64,000 bases of DNA from positions 558,001-622,000 of the forward strand of contig CAVTHV010000037.1 in the NCBI GenBank assembly GCA_963734595.1. The letters run 5' to 3'. The notes below the pieces were generated by a model. It saw only the letters and a list, made by a program, of their open reading frames with translations. It had not been told where the DNA came from and searched no databases. Shown piece by piece: positions 50,134 through 60,282 of the stretch (positions within the stretch are counted from its first letter, which is position 1; every line of letters begins with the position of its first letter). Origin of the DNA: CAKKQX01 sp963734595. Lineage in GTDB: Bacteria; Pseudomonadota; Gammaproteobacteria; Burkholderiales; SG8-41. Both the position numbers and the translations under genes were made by a program.

Positions 50134-51696
50134 TCAGTGGCGGAAATGCCGGTAGCCGGTGAACACCATCGCGATGCCATGCTCGTCCGCCGCGGCAATC
50201 ACCTCCTCGTCGCGCAGGCTGCCGCCAGGCTGGATGATGGCTTTGGCTCCGGCCTCGGCCACGACGTCGACGCCATCACGGAACGGGAAAAAGGCATCGG
50301 ATGCGACCACCGATCCGGCAAGCGCGAGCCCGGCATGCGATGCCTTGATCGAGGCGATGCGCGCCGAATCGACGCGGCTCATCTGGCCCGCGCCGACGCC
50401 GAGCGTCTGGCCGTTGCCGCAGAACACGATGGCGTTGGATTTGACGAACTTGGCGACGCGCCAGGCAAAAAGCAAATCGTTCAGCTGGCCGGCGGCGGGC
50501 TGGCGTTGCGTGACGACCCTCAGTTGCGGGGCGGTGACATTGAGGCGGTCGGGCGCCTGGACCAGCAGTCCGCCGCCGACCCGTTTGAAGTCGTAAGCAT
50601 TGCCGCCCCCCGCCAGCGGCACGGTCAGTACCCGGACGTTGGTTTTCGGCGCGAACACCGCGGCTGCGGCATCGGACAGACGGGGCGCGATCACGACTTC
50701 GACGAACTGCTGCACCACCGCCTCGGCGGTTGCTGCATCAAGGTCGCGGTTGAACGCAATGATGCCGCCAAACGCCGAGGTAGGATCGGTGGCGAAGGCT
50801 TTCCTGTAGGCTTCGAGCGGACTCGCGCCAACTGCGGCGCCACACGGGTTGGCGTGCTTGACGATCACGCATGCAGCCTGGTCGAACGTCTTCACGCACT
50901 CCCACGCGGCATCGGCATCGCCGATGTTGTTGTATGACAGTTCCTTGCCCTGCCGCTGTACATAGTTGGCGAGACTTCCGGCCGCGGGATTGAGATCGCG
51001 GTAGAACGCCGCGTTCTGATGCGGATTCTCGCCGTAGCGCAGCGCTTGAGCCAGGTCGAACTGCAGATTGAGCCTGGCCGGAAACTCGACCCGCCGTCCG
51101 CCAGTGTCGAGTGACGTCAGATAATTACTGATCGCGCCGTCGTAGGCGGCAGTGTGCGAAAACGCCTTTTGGGCAAGGCGAAACCGCGTTTCTGCGCCCA
51201 CCGCGCCGTTGGCCGACGTCATTTCCTTGAGCAGGGCCCCATAGTCCGCCGGATCGGTGACGACCGCCACGTGCTGATAATTCTTGGCGGCGCTCCTCAC
51301 CATCGCCGGGCCGCCGATGTCGATGTTTTCTATCGCGTCGGCGAGCGTGCAATCCGGTTTGGCCACCGTCTGGCTGAAGGGGTAGAGATTGACCACCACC
51401 AGCTCGATGGTCGGAATACCGGTATCCTTCATCGCGCCCATGTGCGCCGGGAGGTCGCGTCGCGCCAGGATGCCGGCGTGAACCTTGGGGTGCAAGGTCT
51501 TGACCCGTCCGTCGAGCATTTCCGGAAACCCGGTGTAATCGCCGACCTCGGTGACCTGCAGTCCTTCGTCCCTGAGGAGCTTCGCCGTGCCGCCGGTGGA
51601 AATCAGCGTCACGCCGAAGCCCAGGAGGCCGCGCGCAAAATCGACGATTCCCGTCTTGTCGGAAACGCTGATCAGCGCCTGTTTGATGGTGGCCAT
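50134..51696 (-). CDS. purH: Bifunctional AICAR transformylase/IMP cyclohydrolase PurH
   Basis: A complete 520-residue PurH: IMP cyclohydrolase part ALISVSDKTGIVDFARGLLG, TPHPKVHAGILARRDLPAHM-type loop (LHPKVHAGILARRD); the transformylase part RYGENPHQNAAFYRD, CVIVKHANPCGAAVG, SDAFFPFRDGVDVVAEAGAK and IIQPGGSLRDEEVIAAADEH. It carries out the last two steps of IMP synthesis. It is followed by purD on the same strand. Confidence 0.98.
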   Translation of the reverse strand: MATIKQALISVSDKTGIVDFARGLLGFGVTLISTGGTAKLLRDEGLQVTEVGDYTGFPEMLDGRVKTLHPKVHAGILARRDLPAHMGAMKDTGIPTIELVVVNLYPFSQTVAKPDCTLADAIENIDIGGPAMVRSAAKNYQHVAVVTDPADYGALLKEMTSANGAVGAETRFRLAQKAFSHTAAYDGAISNYLTSLDTGGRRVEFPARLNLQFDLAQALRYGENPHQNAAFYRDLNPAAGSLANYVQRQGKELSYNNIGDADAAWECVKTFDQAACVIVKHANPCGAAVGASPLEAYRKAFATDPTSAFGGIIAFNRDLDAATAEAVVQQFVEVVIAPRLSDAAAAVFAPKTNVRVLTVPLAGGGNAYDFKRVGGGLLVQAPDRLNVTAPQLRVVTQRQPAAGQLNDLLFAWRVAKFVKSNAIVFCGNGQTLGVGAGQMSRVDSARIASIKASHAGLALAGSVVASDAFFPFRDGVDVVAEAGAKAIIQPGGSLRDEEVIAAADEHGIAMVFTGYRHFRH

Positions 51697-51768
51697 AGTT
51701 CAGTGAATCGTAAGCAGTTCGGGGTAAACGGCCCCGGGCCATTTACGATTTACCATTTGCCGTTCATC
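51697..51768. repeat. Degenerate inverted repeat between fis and purH
   Basis: GTGAATCGTAAGC...GGGTAAACGG on the left partly pairs with CCATTTACGATTTACCATTT on the right, around a GGCCCCGGGCC core. The same style of low-complexity paired arms occurs at the other end of purH and upstream of recG. Confidence 0.55.
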
Positions 51769-52008
51769 CTAGAATTTGATTCCGTGCGTCTTCATTTTCT
51801 TGCGCAGGGTGTTGCGGTTGATGCCGAGCATCTCCGCGGCGTGGGTCTGGTTGCCCCGCACCCGGTGCAACACCGACTCGAGCAGCGGCCTTTCCACACA
51901 GTTTATGACCATGTCGTAGACGCCGCTCGGCCGCTCGCCATCAAGATCCTTGAAATAGCCGTCGATCGCCCGGCGCACCACACGCGCCATTTCGTTCTCG
52001 TTGATCAT
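51769..52008 (-). CDS. fis: Fis family nucleoid/DNA-binding protein
   Basis: 79 residues: ARVVRRAIDGYFKDLDGE, then the Fis helix-turn-helix RVRGNQTHAAEMLGINRNTL-RKKMKTHGI. The ATG overlaps the dusB stop by 4 bases, the conserved dusB-fis arrangement. It organises chromosome structure and growth-phase transcription. Confidence 0.96.
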   Translation of the reverse strand: MINENEMARVVRRAIDGYFKDLDGERPSGVYDMVINCVERPLLESVLHRVRGNQTHAAEMLGINRNTLRKKMKTHGIKF

Positions 52009-53012
52009 GCTGCAAGTTCCTCGACATAAAACAGACGCCGGCCGCGGCTGGCGAGCTGTCCGAAAAATTCATTGACTGCAGCCAGCTGTTCGTCGCCGGT
52101 CTGCAGCTGGTTCATCGCGTGACGGAATGCCGCCGAACCGACCAGTCCCTTGGTGTACCAGGAGATATGCTTGCGGGCGACGCGCACGCCGGTGAATTCG
52201 CCGTAAAAATCGTAAAGATCATGCATATGCCCGACCAGCACGCGATGAATTTCCGCGACTTCCGGCGCCGGCAGCTTTTCGCCGGTCTCGAGATAATGGC
52301 TGATTTCGCGGAACATCCATGGCCGCCCCTGGGCGGCGCGGCCGATCATCACCGCATCGGCGCCGGTGTAATCGAGCACTTGCTTGACGCGCTCCGGCGA
52401 GTCGATATCGCCATTGGCGATCACCGGGATGCCGATCGCCGATTTGACCGCAGCGATGGTGTCGTATTCGGCCTCGCCGGAAAAAGCGCAGGCGCGCGTG
52501 CGCCCGTGTATCGCCAGCGCCTGGATTCCGGAATTCTCCGCGATCCTGGCCACGGTCAGCGCGTTTCTGTTGCCGCGATCCCAGCCGGTGCGGATTTTAA
52601 GCGTCACCGGCACATCGACCGCACCGACCACGGCTTCGAGAATGCGCCGGACCAGCGGCTCGTCCTTGAGCAGCGCCGAGCCGGCCATCACGTTGCACAC
52701 TTTTTTCGCCGGGCAGCCCATATTGATATCGATGATCTGGGCGCCCTGGTCGACGTTGTATTTCGCCGCTGCGGCCAGCATCTGCGGATCAGCACCGGCG
52801 ATCTGCACCGAGATCGGATCGGCTTCGCCGTCGTGATTGGCGCGGCGCCGGGTTTTCTCCGAACCCCACAGCAGCGAATTGCTCGCCACCATCTCCGATA
52901 CCGCCATGCCCGCGCCCATGCTCTTGCACAACTGGCGGAACGGCCGGTCGGTAACACCGGCCATCGGCGCAACGATCAGATTGTTTTTGAGTTGATATGG
53001 ACCGATTTTCAT
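52005..53012 (-). CDS. dusB: tRNA-dihydrouridine synthase DusB
   Basis: 335 residues starting MKIGPYQLKNNLIVAPMAGV at 53012. TIM-barrel FMN enzyme with the motifs DINMGCPAKKVCNVMAGSAL (catalytic Cys), LAIHGRTRACAFSG, PVIANGDIDSPERV and VMIGRAAQGRPWMFRE. In-frame start codons further upstream give an unconserved, AT-rich extension and are not used. It reduces uridines in tRNA D loops and is translationally coupled to fis. Confidence 0.96.
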   Translation of the reverse strand: MKIGPYQLKNNLIVAPMAGVTDRPFRQLCKSMGAGMAVSEMVASNSLLWGSEKTRRRANHDGEADPISVQIAGADPQMLAAAAKYNVDQGAQIIDINMGCPAKKVCNVMAGSALLKDEPLVRRILEAVVGAVDVPVTLKIRTGWDRGNRNALTVARIAENSGIQALAIHGRTRACAFSGEAEYDTIAAVKSAIGIPVIANGDIDSPERVKQVLDYTGADAVMIGRAAQGRPWMFREISHYLETGEKLPAPEVAEIHRVLVGHMHDLYDFYGEFTGVRVARKHISWYTKGLVGSAAFRHAMNQLQTGDEQLAAVNEFFGQLASRGRRLFYVEELAA

Positions 53013-53249
53013 CGGACATTTTTTATCTTTAGAAAGGGCGTAATTGTAATCGCTGCGTTGTCGCATGAAAAGCACAATCGCTTATTTTTTGAACAGTGTT
53101 GTGATAAACGCACAGGCATAACTCATGCCAAGCCGTTTATGCAACGCGCCGGAACCCTGCGTTGATTAAAAAGTTTCAGGCAACGCATGCATCAAGCCCG
53201 CGCCGCGGTGCGCCAGATGCCGCAAACTAAAGAGAAATTTGCCGGTTGG

Positions 53250-54404
53250 TCACCCGCGCGCGCCGAAAGTCATGCGCCGCACGACGAAATCCTTCGCCGG
53301 CGGCATGCACCCGAGCAGGGTGAGTCCGGCGCCGCGCGCCATCCTGAGCGGCATGATGTCGTTGGAGAACAGCCGCACCAGGGAATCGGTAAACGCGATG
53401 CCGCCGCTGCGGTCGATGCGGCGCCGCGCGCGATAAGCCTGCAACATCGCGGCGTTGCCGATCGCATCGCGCGTGCAGCGCATGAGTTCCCCCGCCAGCT
53501 CCCACGCGTCACGCAGGCCGAGATTGAATCCCTGGCCAGCCACCGGATGCAACGTCTGGGCAGCGTTGCCAATGAGAATCGTGCGCGTTTGAGTAACGCT
53601 GGCCGCGTATCTGAGTAACAGCGGAAACAGGGAGCGCGCACCCGTTTCCGTAAACGCCCCAAGGCGTCCGCCGAATTGCTTTTGCAGCTGCGCGAGAAAT
53701 TCGTCGGCTGAAAGTTCGCCCAGTTTTTGTGCATGGTCGTGCCCCGCGGTCCAAATCAGGGCAAGTTCGTCGCCTGAAGGCAGCAAAGCAAGCGGCCCGC
53801 CGCCGGTGAACCGTTCGAACGCCGTATGGCAGTGCGGAAGCTCGCTCCTCACTTTGGCGACCAGCGCAGACTGGTGATAATCAACCGTCCTGGCGGCAGC
53901 GACCCCTGCGAGCGCGCCGCCGTCAGCGGCAACGACCAGTCTGGCCGTGACCGCTTTTTCGGCATCATCCGCCACAAACTCGACGCTGGCCGTCGCCTGC
54001 GCATCCCGGATCGCGGACACCTTTGCTCCGGTTACGTAATTTAGCGCCCGGCGCCGCACAGCGCTTTCCAGCCCCGCATGCAATTGTGCGTAATCGACCA
54101 CGTAGCCGAGCGCCGGAAGCCCGGCCTCGGCCGCGGAAAGCATGACTCGTCCAAAGCCGCCCTGCTGGGAAACGTGAATGCGCTCGATGGCCGTTGCCGG
54201 CGCCAGCGCGTCCCAGACGCCCAGCCGCTCGAGAATCAGCCGGCTGCCGTACGAGAGTGCAAGCGGGCGGGAGTCGCGGCTGCGCTGCCCGTTCTCCCGC
54301 GCCTCGAGCAACAGCACGTCAAGTCCGCTGTCGCAAAGGGCCAAGGCCAGCGCGGCACCGACCGGGCCGCCACCGGCGATCACGACATCGGCCACTTCAT
54401 CCAC
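53250..54404 (-). CDS. UbiH/UbiF/VisC family FAD-dependent hydroxylase
   Basis: 384 residues: FAD-binding GGGPVGAALALALCDSGLDV, the family DG motif VVAADGGALAGV and the second FAD motif ILIGNAAQTLHPVAGQGFNL-GLRDAWELA. It belongs to the ubiquinone ring hydroxylases; which carbon it acts on (UbiH, UbiF or UbiI type) is not clear. Its start overlaps the pepP end by 8 bases, the common pepP-ubiH order. Confidence 0.93.
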   Translation of the reverse strand: MDEVADVVIAGGGPVGAALALALCDSGLDVLLLEARENGQRSRDSRPLALSYGSRLILERLGVWDALAPATAIERIHVSQQGGFGRVMLSAAEAGLPALGYVVDYAQLHAGLESAVRRRALNYVTGAKVSAIRDAQATASVEFVADDAEKAVTARLVVAADGGALAGVAAARTVDYHQSALVAKVRSELPHCHTAFERFTGGGPLALLPSGDELALIWTAGHDHAQKLGELSADEFLAQLQKQFGGRLGAFTETGARSLFPLLLRYAASVTQTRTILIGNAAQTLHPVAGQGFNLGLRDAWELAGELMRCTRDAIGNAAMLQAYRARRRIDRSGGIAFTDSLVRLFSNDIMPLRMARGAGLTLLGCMPPAKDFVVRRMTFGARG

Positions 54405-55709
54405 GGCGGGATCGCATCAGGTTTTCGATGTCGCCGGGCGTCTTGGGTGCGGCGGTGGTCAATACCTCGTGCCCATCGTCGGTGACCAGCACGTCGTCTT
54501 CGATACGCACACCGATGTTGGCAAATCTTTCCGGCACGCCGTCGCCGGCGCGGATATAGCAGCCCGGCTCCACCGTCAGCACCATGCCCGGTTGCAGCGC
54601 GCGCCATTGGCCGTTGAGCTTGTAATCGCCGGCGTCGTGCACATCGAGCCCCAGCCAGTGTCCGGTGCGGTGCATGTAAAATTTTTTGTAGGCTTCGGTT
54701 TCGATCGCCTGCTCGACGCCGCCGGCAAGCAGGCCGAGGTCGACCAAACCCTGCGCCAGAACCCTGACCGCGGCCTCATGCGGCTGATCCCAGGTGTTGC
54801 CCGGCCTGCACTTCGGCCAGCGCCGCCGCCTGCGCTGCGAGCACCATTTCATAGACATCTTTTTGCGGGCCGCTGAATTTGCCGTTCACCGGGAACGTGC
54901 GCGTGATATCCGAGGCGTAGCCGTCGAGCTCGCAGCCGGCGTCGATCAGCAGCAGATCGCCATCGGTCAGCGCGGCGGCGTTTTCGACATAGTGCAGCAC
55001 ACAGGCATTGGCGCCGGCGGCGACGATCGGCGTATAAGCCGGCGCCTGCGCGCCGTGGCGGCGGAACTCGTACAGCAGTTCGGCCTCGATTTCGTATTCG
55101 CTGCGGCCCGGCCGCGCCGACTGCATCGCGCGCCGGTGTGCGCCGGTGGAAATTTCCGCGGCCCGGCGCATCGTGGCAAGCTCTTCTGCGCTCTTGATAA
55201 GCCGCATCTCGTCGAGCACAACATGGACGTCCTCGATTTCGCGCGGAGCGGTGACGCCGCTGCGCGCGCGGTTGCGCACTTCATTGACCCAGCCGACCAC
55301 CCGCGCGTCCCACACGCTGTCGGCGCCGAGGTGGCGTGAACAGCGTCGTCTGGTTCGACAGCAGTTCCGGCACCAGCTCATCGAGCCTGGCTATTGAATG
55401 CGCCTCGTCGAAACCGAACGCTTCCCTTGCCGCAGCAGGTCCATGGCGGAAGCCGTCCCACACCTCGCGCTCCGGGTTTTTGTCACGGCAAAACAGCAGG
55501 CTTTTCGCTGGTTCGCCGGCCATCACCACCAGCACCGCTTCGGGCTCGCGGAATCCCGTCAGATAATAAAAATAACTGTCGAATCGATAGGGGTAATGTG
55601 CATCGCGGTTGCGCGTGCGCTCCGGCGCCCCGGGCACGATCGCCACCCCGCTTTGCATCCGGGCCGCGAGCTGGGCGCGCCGCTGCGCATAAATACTGGT
55701 TTCGCTCAT
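54397..55709 (-). CDS. pepP: Xaa-Pro aminopeptidase PepP, two frameshifts
   Basis: About 436 residues corrected, from the ATG at 55709 (MSETSIYAQRRAQLAARMQS). N-terminal domain with YPYRFDSYFYYLTGFREPEA; the pita-bread metallopeptidase domain has LLIDAGCELDGYASDITRTF (metal Asp pair), HRTGHWLGLDVHDAGDY (His ligands) and VLTVEPGCYI (Glu). Extra bases near 55337 (TTLF-RHLGADS) and 54801 (VQAG-NTWDQP) shift the frame. It removes N-terminal residues ahead of proline. Confidence 0.95.
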
Positions 55710-55736
55710 GGTTGAATCGGCATCCAAAGTCATCTA

Positions 55737-56202
55737 TTAAACGTCGCGCCCGTGCCGAAGGCAAGCATGCTATTCGCTCCCGTTCGCGGTACTGCGAATC
55801 GAGCAGTTGCGCCCAGCGGCCCTCGAGCGGCTCGATGCCCGCAACCAGGCTGCGCAATTCGCGCAGGCCTTCAAAAAAAGCGTCGAGGTCTGCGCCGCGA
55901 TCAAGGCTGGTGGCCGTGCGCTCAAGCTCGCTCAGACTGTCCTTGAGACCAAGCGCGCAGGCGAGCGCATTTTTGACCTGTTCGCGGGGATGCGGAATCC
56001 ACGCGCGGTCGGCAGCCAGGCTCCTGAATTTTTCGCCGACTTCGAGCACCCGTTTTCTGACCCGGGGCGACGCACCGAGACTCGACGAACCGAGATCACC
56101 CCATACCGCGAGTTCGATCAAGGCCAGCCACACCTGACGCGCCGAGCGCACCCAGCCGGGATCGATCACCAAGGCCTGTTTGACGGTTTCGCTGTCCATC
56201 AT
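55737..56202 (-). CDS. Small conserved hypothetical protein, probable frameshift near C-terminus
   Basis: Begins MMDSETVKQALVIDPGWVRS five bases after murU; about 154 residues if one extra base is assumed and the TAA at 55737 is used. Without correction the frame runs on to 55483, deep into pepP, which is unlikely. The protein is helical (RQVWLALIELAVWGDL, LEVGEKFRSLAADRAW, EQVKNALACALGLKDSLSEL) with no catalytic motif. I do not recognise the family. It lies in a murU-pepP operon context. Confidence 0.6.
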
Positions 56203-56207
56203 TGCCG

Positions 56208-56894
56208 TCACTGCGGTCCGCCCAGCATGCGCTCCAGCCCTGCCAGGCGCGCGGGCGTGCCAACATCGACCCATAGCCCGCGGTAATGTTCGCCGCTCAC
56301 CCTGCCTGCCGCCATCGGTCCGCGCAACAGCGCCGCCAGCTGATGCTTGCTCCCCGGTGTGACCGGCGCGAACAGCGCGGGATGGTACAGGCCGATGCCG
56401 CTGAACGTGAGGCGCTCGCCGCCCTCGGCAGCAATGATGCCCTCGTTCAGACAAAAGTCTCCGCCCGGGTGGTGCGGCGGATTGTCGACCAGGATGAGGT
56501 GTGCGAGGGTCCCGCCAGCGGACAGCCGGGCAGCCATCGCGTCAAGGCGCGCAAACTCGAAATCGCTGAACACGTCGCCGTTGACCACCAGAAACGGCTG
56601 CTCGCCCAGGAGCGGCAGCGCCAGCGCAATGCCGCCGGCGGTCTCCAGCGCTTCGCGCTCATGCGAATAGGCGATATGCGCGCCGTACCGCGCGCCGTCG
56701 CCCACCGCGGCCTCGATCATTGCGCCGAGGTGCGAAACGTTGATGACGATCTCGGCAATCCCGCTGCGCGCGAGTTTCTCGATCAGCCACGCGATCAGCG
56801 GTTTGCCCGCGGCCGGCAGCAGGGGTTTGGGCGTGAGATCGGTGAGCGGGCGCATGCGCTCGCCACGGCCCGCCGCAAGTATCATCGCTTTCAT
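56208..56894 (-). CDS. murU: N-acetylmuramate alpha-1-phosphate uridylyltransferase MurU
   Basis: A 228-residue nucleotidyltransferase: MKAMILAAGRGERMRPLTDL with the G-x-G-x-R signature, PKPLLPAAGKPLIAWLIEKL, and LVVNGDVFSDFEF with the metal Asp. It forms UDP-MurNAc from MurNAc-1-phosphate in the cell-wall recycling bypass, following AmgK, whose gene is 7 bp upstream. Confidence 0.93.
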   Translation of the reverse strand: MKAMILAAGRGERMRPLTDLTPKPLLPAAGKPLIAWLIEKLARSGIAEIVINVSHLGAMIEAAVGDGARYGAHIAYSHEREALETAGGIALALPLLGEQPFLVVNGDVFSDFEFARLDAMAARLSAGGTLAHLILVDNPPHHPGGDFCLNEGIIAAEGGERLTFSGIGLYHPALFAPVTPGSKHQLAALLRGPMAAGRVSGEHYRGLWVDVGTPARLAGLERMLGGPQ

Positions 56895-56901
56895 TCGTTT
56901 C

Positions 56902-57906
56902 TTAAAACGTGTAGCCGACCGTTGCGTTTCGATTCTCGATCTGGTCGAGGAGCCTGGCGAGCGGCTTCAGCAGCGGGTAGCGTTCGCACACGGCGCGCAC
57001 GTAATGCACAAAGCGCGGCGTGTCCTTGAGGTAGCCGGGCTTGCCGTCGCGGTAGTTGATACGCGCGAAAATGCCCAGCACCTTGAGGTGGCGCTGCAGG
57101 CCCATCCATTCGAAGTCGCGGTAGAACTCGCCGAAGTCGGCGTTGACCGGGAGCCCGGCCCGCCGCGCCTTCTCCCAATAACGCACGGTCCAGTCCAGCA
57201 CGCGCGCCTCCTCCCAGCTCACGAACGCATCCTTGAACAGGGACGCAACGTCGTAGGTGATCGGGCCGAACACCGCATCCTGGAAATCGAGGACACCGGG
57301 GTTGGGTTTGGAGATCATCAGATTGCGCGGCATATAATCACGATGCACATAAACCGCCGGCTGCGCCAGATTGTTCGCCACAATCAGCGCCGTCATTTCC
57401 GCCAGCGTCCGCCGTTGTTCGTCGTTTAACTCGACTCCGAGATGGCGCGCCACATACCAGTCCGGAAACAGATCGAGCTCGCGCCGGAGCAGCGCCTCGT
57501 CATAGGCAGGCAGCACGCCGGCACGGCTCGCGAGCTGCAGTTTGAGCAGCGCATCGACCGCATCGCGGAACAGATCGTCGGCGTTCGCGTCATTGAGCGC
57601 GCTGAGATAGGTCGTTGTGCCAAGATCGGTGAGCAGCAGGAAGCCGCGCTCGAGGTCCTGCGCCAACACCTCGGGGGTGTTGAGTCCGGCCGCCCGCATC
57701 AGGGCAGCAATCCGCACGAACGGACGGCAGTCTTCGCGTTCCGGCGGCGCATCCATCGCGATCCACGACTGTCCGCCGGCAGTTATGCGAAAATAGCGGC
57801 GAAAGCTGGCGTCCTCGGACGCGGGCGCCAGTGAAAAAGGGGCCGTGGCAAGCTGCGAGGCAAGCCATTCTTGCAACTGTTCCAGGCGTGTATCGGAATT
57901 AGACAA
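56902..57906 (-). CDS. amgK: N-acetylmuramate/N-acetylglucosamine kinase AmgK
   Basis: A 334-residue aminoglycoside-phosphotransferase-fold kinase: SEDASFRRYFRITAGGQSWI, FLLLTDLGTTTYL, the catalytic VYVHRDYMPRNLMI and metal-binding GVLDFQDAVFGPITYDVASL. With MurU it forms the recycling bypass that makes UDP-MurNAc and can lessen fosfomycin sensitivity. lptD is divergent about 65 bp away. Confidence 0.93.
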   Translation of the reverse strand: MSNSDTRLEQLQEWLASQLATAPFSLAPASEDASFRRYFRITAGGQSWIAMDAPPEREDCRPFVRIAALMRAAGLNTPEVLAQDLERGFLLLTDLGTTTYLSALNDANADDLFRDAVDALLKLQLASRAGVLPAYDEALLRRELDLFPDWYVARHLGVELNDEQRRTLAEMTALIVANNLAQPAVYVHRDYMPRNLMISKPNPGVLDFQDAVFGPITYDVASLFKDAFVSWEEARVLDWTVRYWEKARRAGLPVNADFGEFYRDFEWMGLQRHLKVLGIFARINYRDGKPGYLKDTPRFVHYVRAVCERYPLLKPLARLLDQIENRNATVGYTF

Positions 57907-57972
57907 TGAGCGGATTGCTTAAAGCGGCAAATTATGCGATTTTAGCATTTCGCTTCGGCTCCCTCCCCCTTG

Positions 57973-60186
57973 ATGCATAAGCCCCAAATAAAACGCATCT
58001 GCCTGGCCCTGTTATGTGTGCTTGCGCAGGCGGCTGCCGCACAGGAGGGACTCAAGCTCAAGTCGCAGCCCACGCTCATCCTTATTCCGCCCTCCAACAA
58101 GGACCCCGTGCCGCTGTTTATCGAGGCCGACAAGATCCAGGGACACAATGACAAGGAAACGGATTCCGAGGGCGATGTCCGGCTGCGCAAGCGCGGCCTT
58201 GCAGTATTCGCCGATTGGCTGCGCCACGACAAGCAGGACAACGAGATCACGGCGATAGGCAACGTACGCATCGATCAGCGCGGCGACGTGACCGAAGGCG
58301 AAAAGCTGCGCTACAACCTGGACACCGAGCGCGGTTTCATGGAAAAGCCGCACTATACGCTGACGCCCGCCGCACCCATCGCGCCGCCCGTCACCGGCAT
58401 GCCGCCCTTTGCGCCAACCGATGCACGCGGCACGGCCGACCGCCTGTTGTTCGAAGGACCAGGACAGTACCAAGCGCTGCAGGCGGAATACACGACCTGT
58501 GCGCCGGGTAACAACGACTGGTTCATCCGCGCCGGGTCTCTGGAGATCGACAAGGCCAAGGACGTCGGCGTGGCGCGCGATGCCAGCATCGTCTTCCTGG
58601 GAGTGCCTATTTTTTACTCGCCCTATCTGTCGTTCTCGCTCCACCAGGAACGCAAGTCGGGTTTCCTTACCCCGAGTTACGGCAGCACGAGCACGAGCGG
58701 GACCGAATTTACTCTGCCGTATTATTGGAACATCGCACCCAATCGCGATGCGACGTTCTCGCCGCGCCTCATTGCCAAACGCGGCGCCCAGCTCAGCACC
58801 GAATTCCGTTATCTCGACCCGCGCTACAGCGGCGAACTGCACGTCGAGTATTTGCCCAACGACAACCTCGCCCGCCTCGACCGCAGCGCCTTTTTCCTTA
58901 AGCATTCGCAGGCGCTGCCATACGGCTGGAGCGGGTCGCTCAATGTGAACAAGGTGTCGGACGACAAATACTTCGCCGATCTCGCGACTCTGCCGACGAT
59001 CACTTCGCAGGTGGTGTTGCCGCGCGAAGGCGCACTCTCCCGCGGCGGAACCTGGGGACAGGGCGGAACTTACGCGGTTAGCGCACTGGTGCAGCGCTGG
59101 CAGACATTGCAGGTCGATCCGCAGGCGCCGATTACCCCGCCCTATAACCGCCAGCCGCAGTTGACGCTGACCGCTTATAACCAGAATGTTCTTCGGAGCG
59201 ACTTTGATTTTACAGGAAACTTTGTCGATTTCAATCACCCGACCCTGGTCAATGGCAAGCGCTTCATGGCCTATCCCAGCCTAAGCGTGCCGCTGGAAAA
59301 CTCATTCGCCTATGTCACACCAAAAATCGGGGTCAACGTTGCGCATTACATGCTCGAGAAAGACACCACCAGCCTGCCTGATACGACCCGCACTGTGCCG
59401 ATTTTCAGTGCCGAAAGCGGCCTGGTGCTCGAGCGCAGCACGGCCGCCTTCGGGCAGAGCCTGACTCAGACGCTGGAGCCGAAAATCTACTATGTCTATA
59501 TCCCCTATCGCGACCAGAGCCAGATCCCGAACTTCGAAAGCGGGGTGCAGGACATCAATTTCGCGACGATTTATACCGAAAACCAGTTCAGCGGCTACGA
59601 TCGCATCAACGACGCCAACCAGGTGACGCTGGGCCTTACTTCGCGCTTCCTCAACGCCGACAACGGCGTCGAGCGCCTGCGCGTGGGAGTCGCGCAGCGC
59701 TTCTACTTCCGGTCGCAATTGGTGACGCTGCCGGGCGTGCCGCCGCGCCCCGACCAGACAAACAGTTCCGATCTGCTCGGCGCCATCAGCAGCACCATCG
59801 CGCCGCACTGGACCACGGACGGCGGCGTGCGATACAACACCGATCTTGCGCAAGTGCAGCAGCTGAATATCGGCACGCGTTATCAGCCGCACCCCGGCAA
59901 AATCCTGAACCTCTCTTACCGCTACACCGTCGATTCGCTGAAGCAGACCGACATTTCGACGCAATGGCCGCTGTCCAGCCAATGGACCGCCTTCGGCCGC
60001 TGGAATTATTCGGTCCCCGACAAGCTCACGATCGAAGCGCTGGGCGGTATCGAATATAATGGCGGTTGCTGGGTGTTCAGCGCGGTTGCGCATCGTTTTC
60101 AAACCACGGCGCAGCAAACGACGACCGGGATTTTTTTGCAGCTTGAATTGAACGGTGTGTCCCGGATCGGCTCTAATCCGAACTGA
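57973..60186 (+). CDS. lptD: LPS-assembly outer-membrane protein LptD
   Basis: A 737-residue protein with signal peptide (ICLALLCVLAQAAAAQEG), an N-terminal OstA/jellyroll domain (ADKIQGHNDKETDSEGDVRL, EGEKLRYNLDTERGFMEKP), then the large C-terminal beta-barrel with alternating aromatic strands. Cysteines occur at TTCAPG and NGGCWVFS. It inserts LPS in the outer leaflet together with LptE. ATG 57973 is preferred to the TTG just before. surA, encoding its periplasmic chaperone, follows. Confidence 0.96.
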   Translation: MHKPQIKRICLALLCVLAQAAAAQEGLKLKSQPTLILIPPSNKDPVPLFIEADKIQGHNDKETDSEGDVRLRKRGLAVFADWLRHDKQDNEITAIGNVRIDQRGDVTEGEKLRYNLDTERGFMEKPHYTLTPAAPIAPPVTGMPPFAPTDARGTADRLLFEGPGQYQALQAEYTTCAPGNNDWFIRAGSLEIDKAKDVGVARDASIVFLGVPIFYSPYLSFSLHQERKSGFLTPSYGSTSTSGTEFTLPYYWNIAPNRDATFSPRLIAKRGAQLSTEFRYLDPRYSGELHVEYLPNDNLARLDRSAFFLKHSQALPYGWSGSLNVNKVSDDKYFADLATLPTITSQVVLPREGALSRGGTWGQGGTYAVSALVQRWQTLQVDPQAPITPPYNRQPQLTLTAYNQNVLRSDFDFTGNFVDFNHPTLVNGKRFMAYPSLSVPLENSFAYVTPKIGVNVAHYMLEKDTTSLPDTTRTVPIFSAESGLVLERSTAAFGQSLTQTLEPKIYYVYIPYRDQSQIPNFESGVQDINFATIYTENQFSGYDRINDANQVTLGLTSRFLNADNGVERLRVGVAQRFYFRSQLVTLPGVPPRPDQTNSSDLLGAISSTIAPHWTTDGGVRYNTDLAQVQQLNIGTRYQPHPGKILNLSYRYTVDSLKQTDISTQWPLSSQWTAFGRWNYSVPDKLTIEALGGIEYNGGCWVFSAVAHRFQTTAQQTTTGIFLQLELNGVSRIGSNPN

Positions 60187-60282
60187 TGCACTCAGCCGTA
60201 ATATTGCCGGCTACTACCGGGCGGACCGCCAAACCTCGCGGGCCGAGGACTACTACCGGCCGTTTCGTTGATTTTCTTTTTA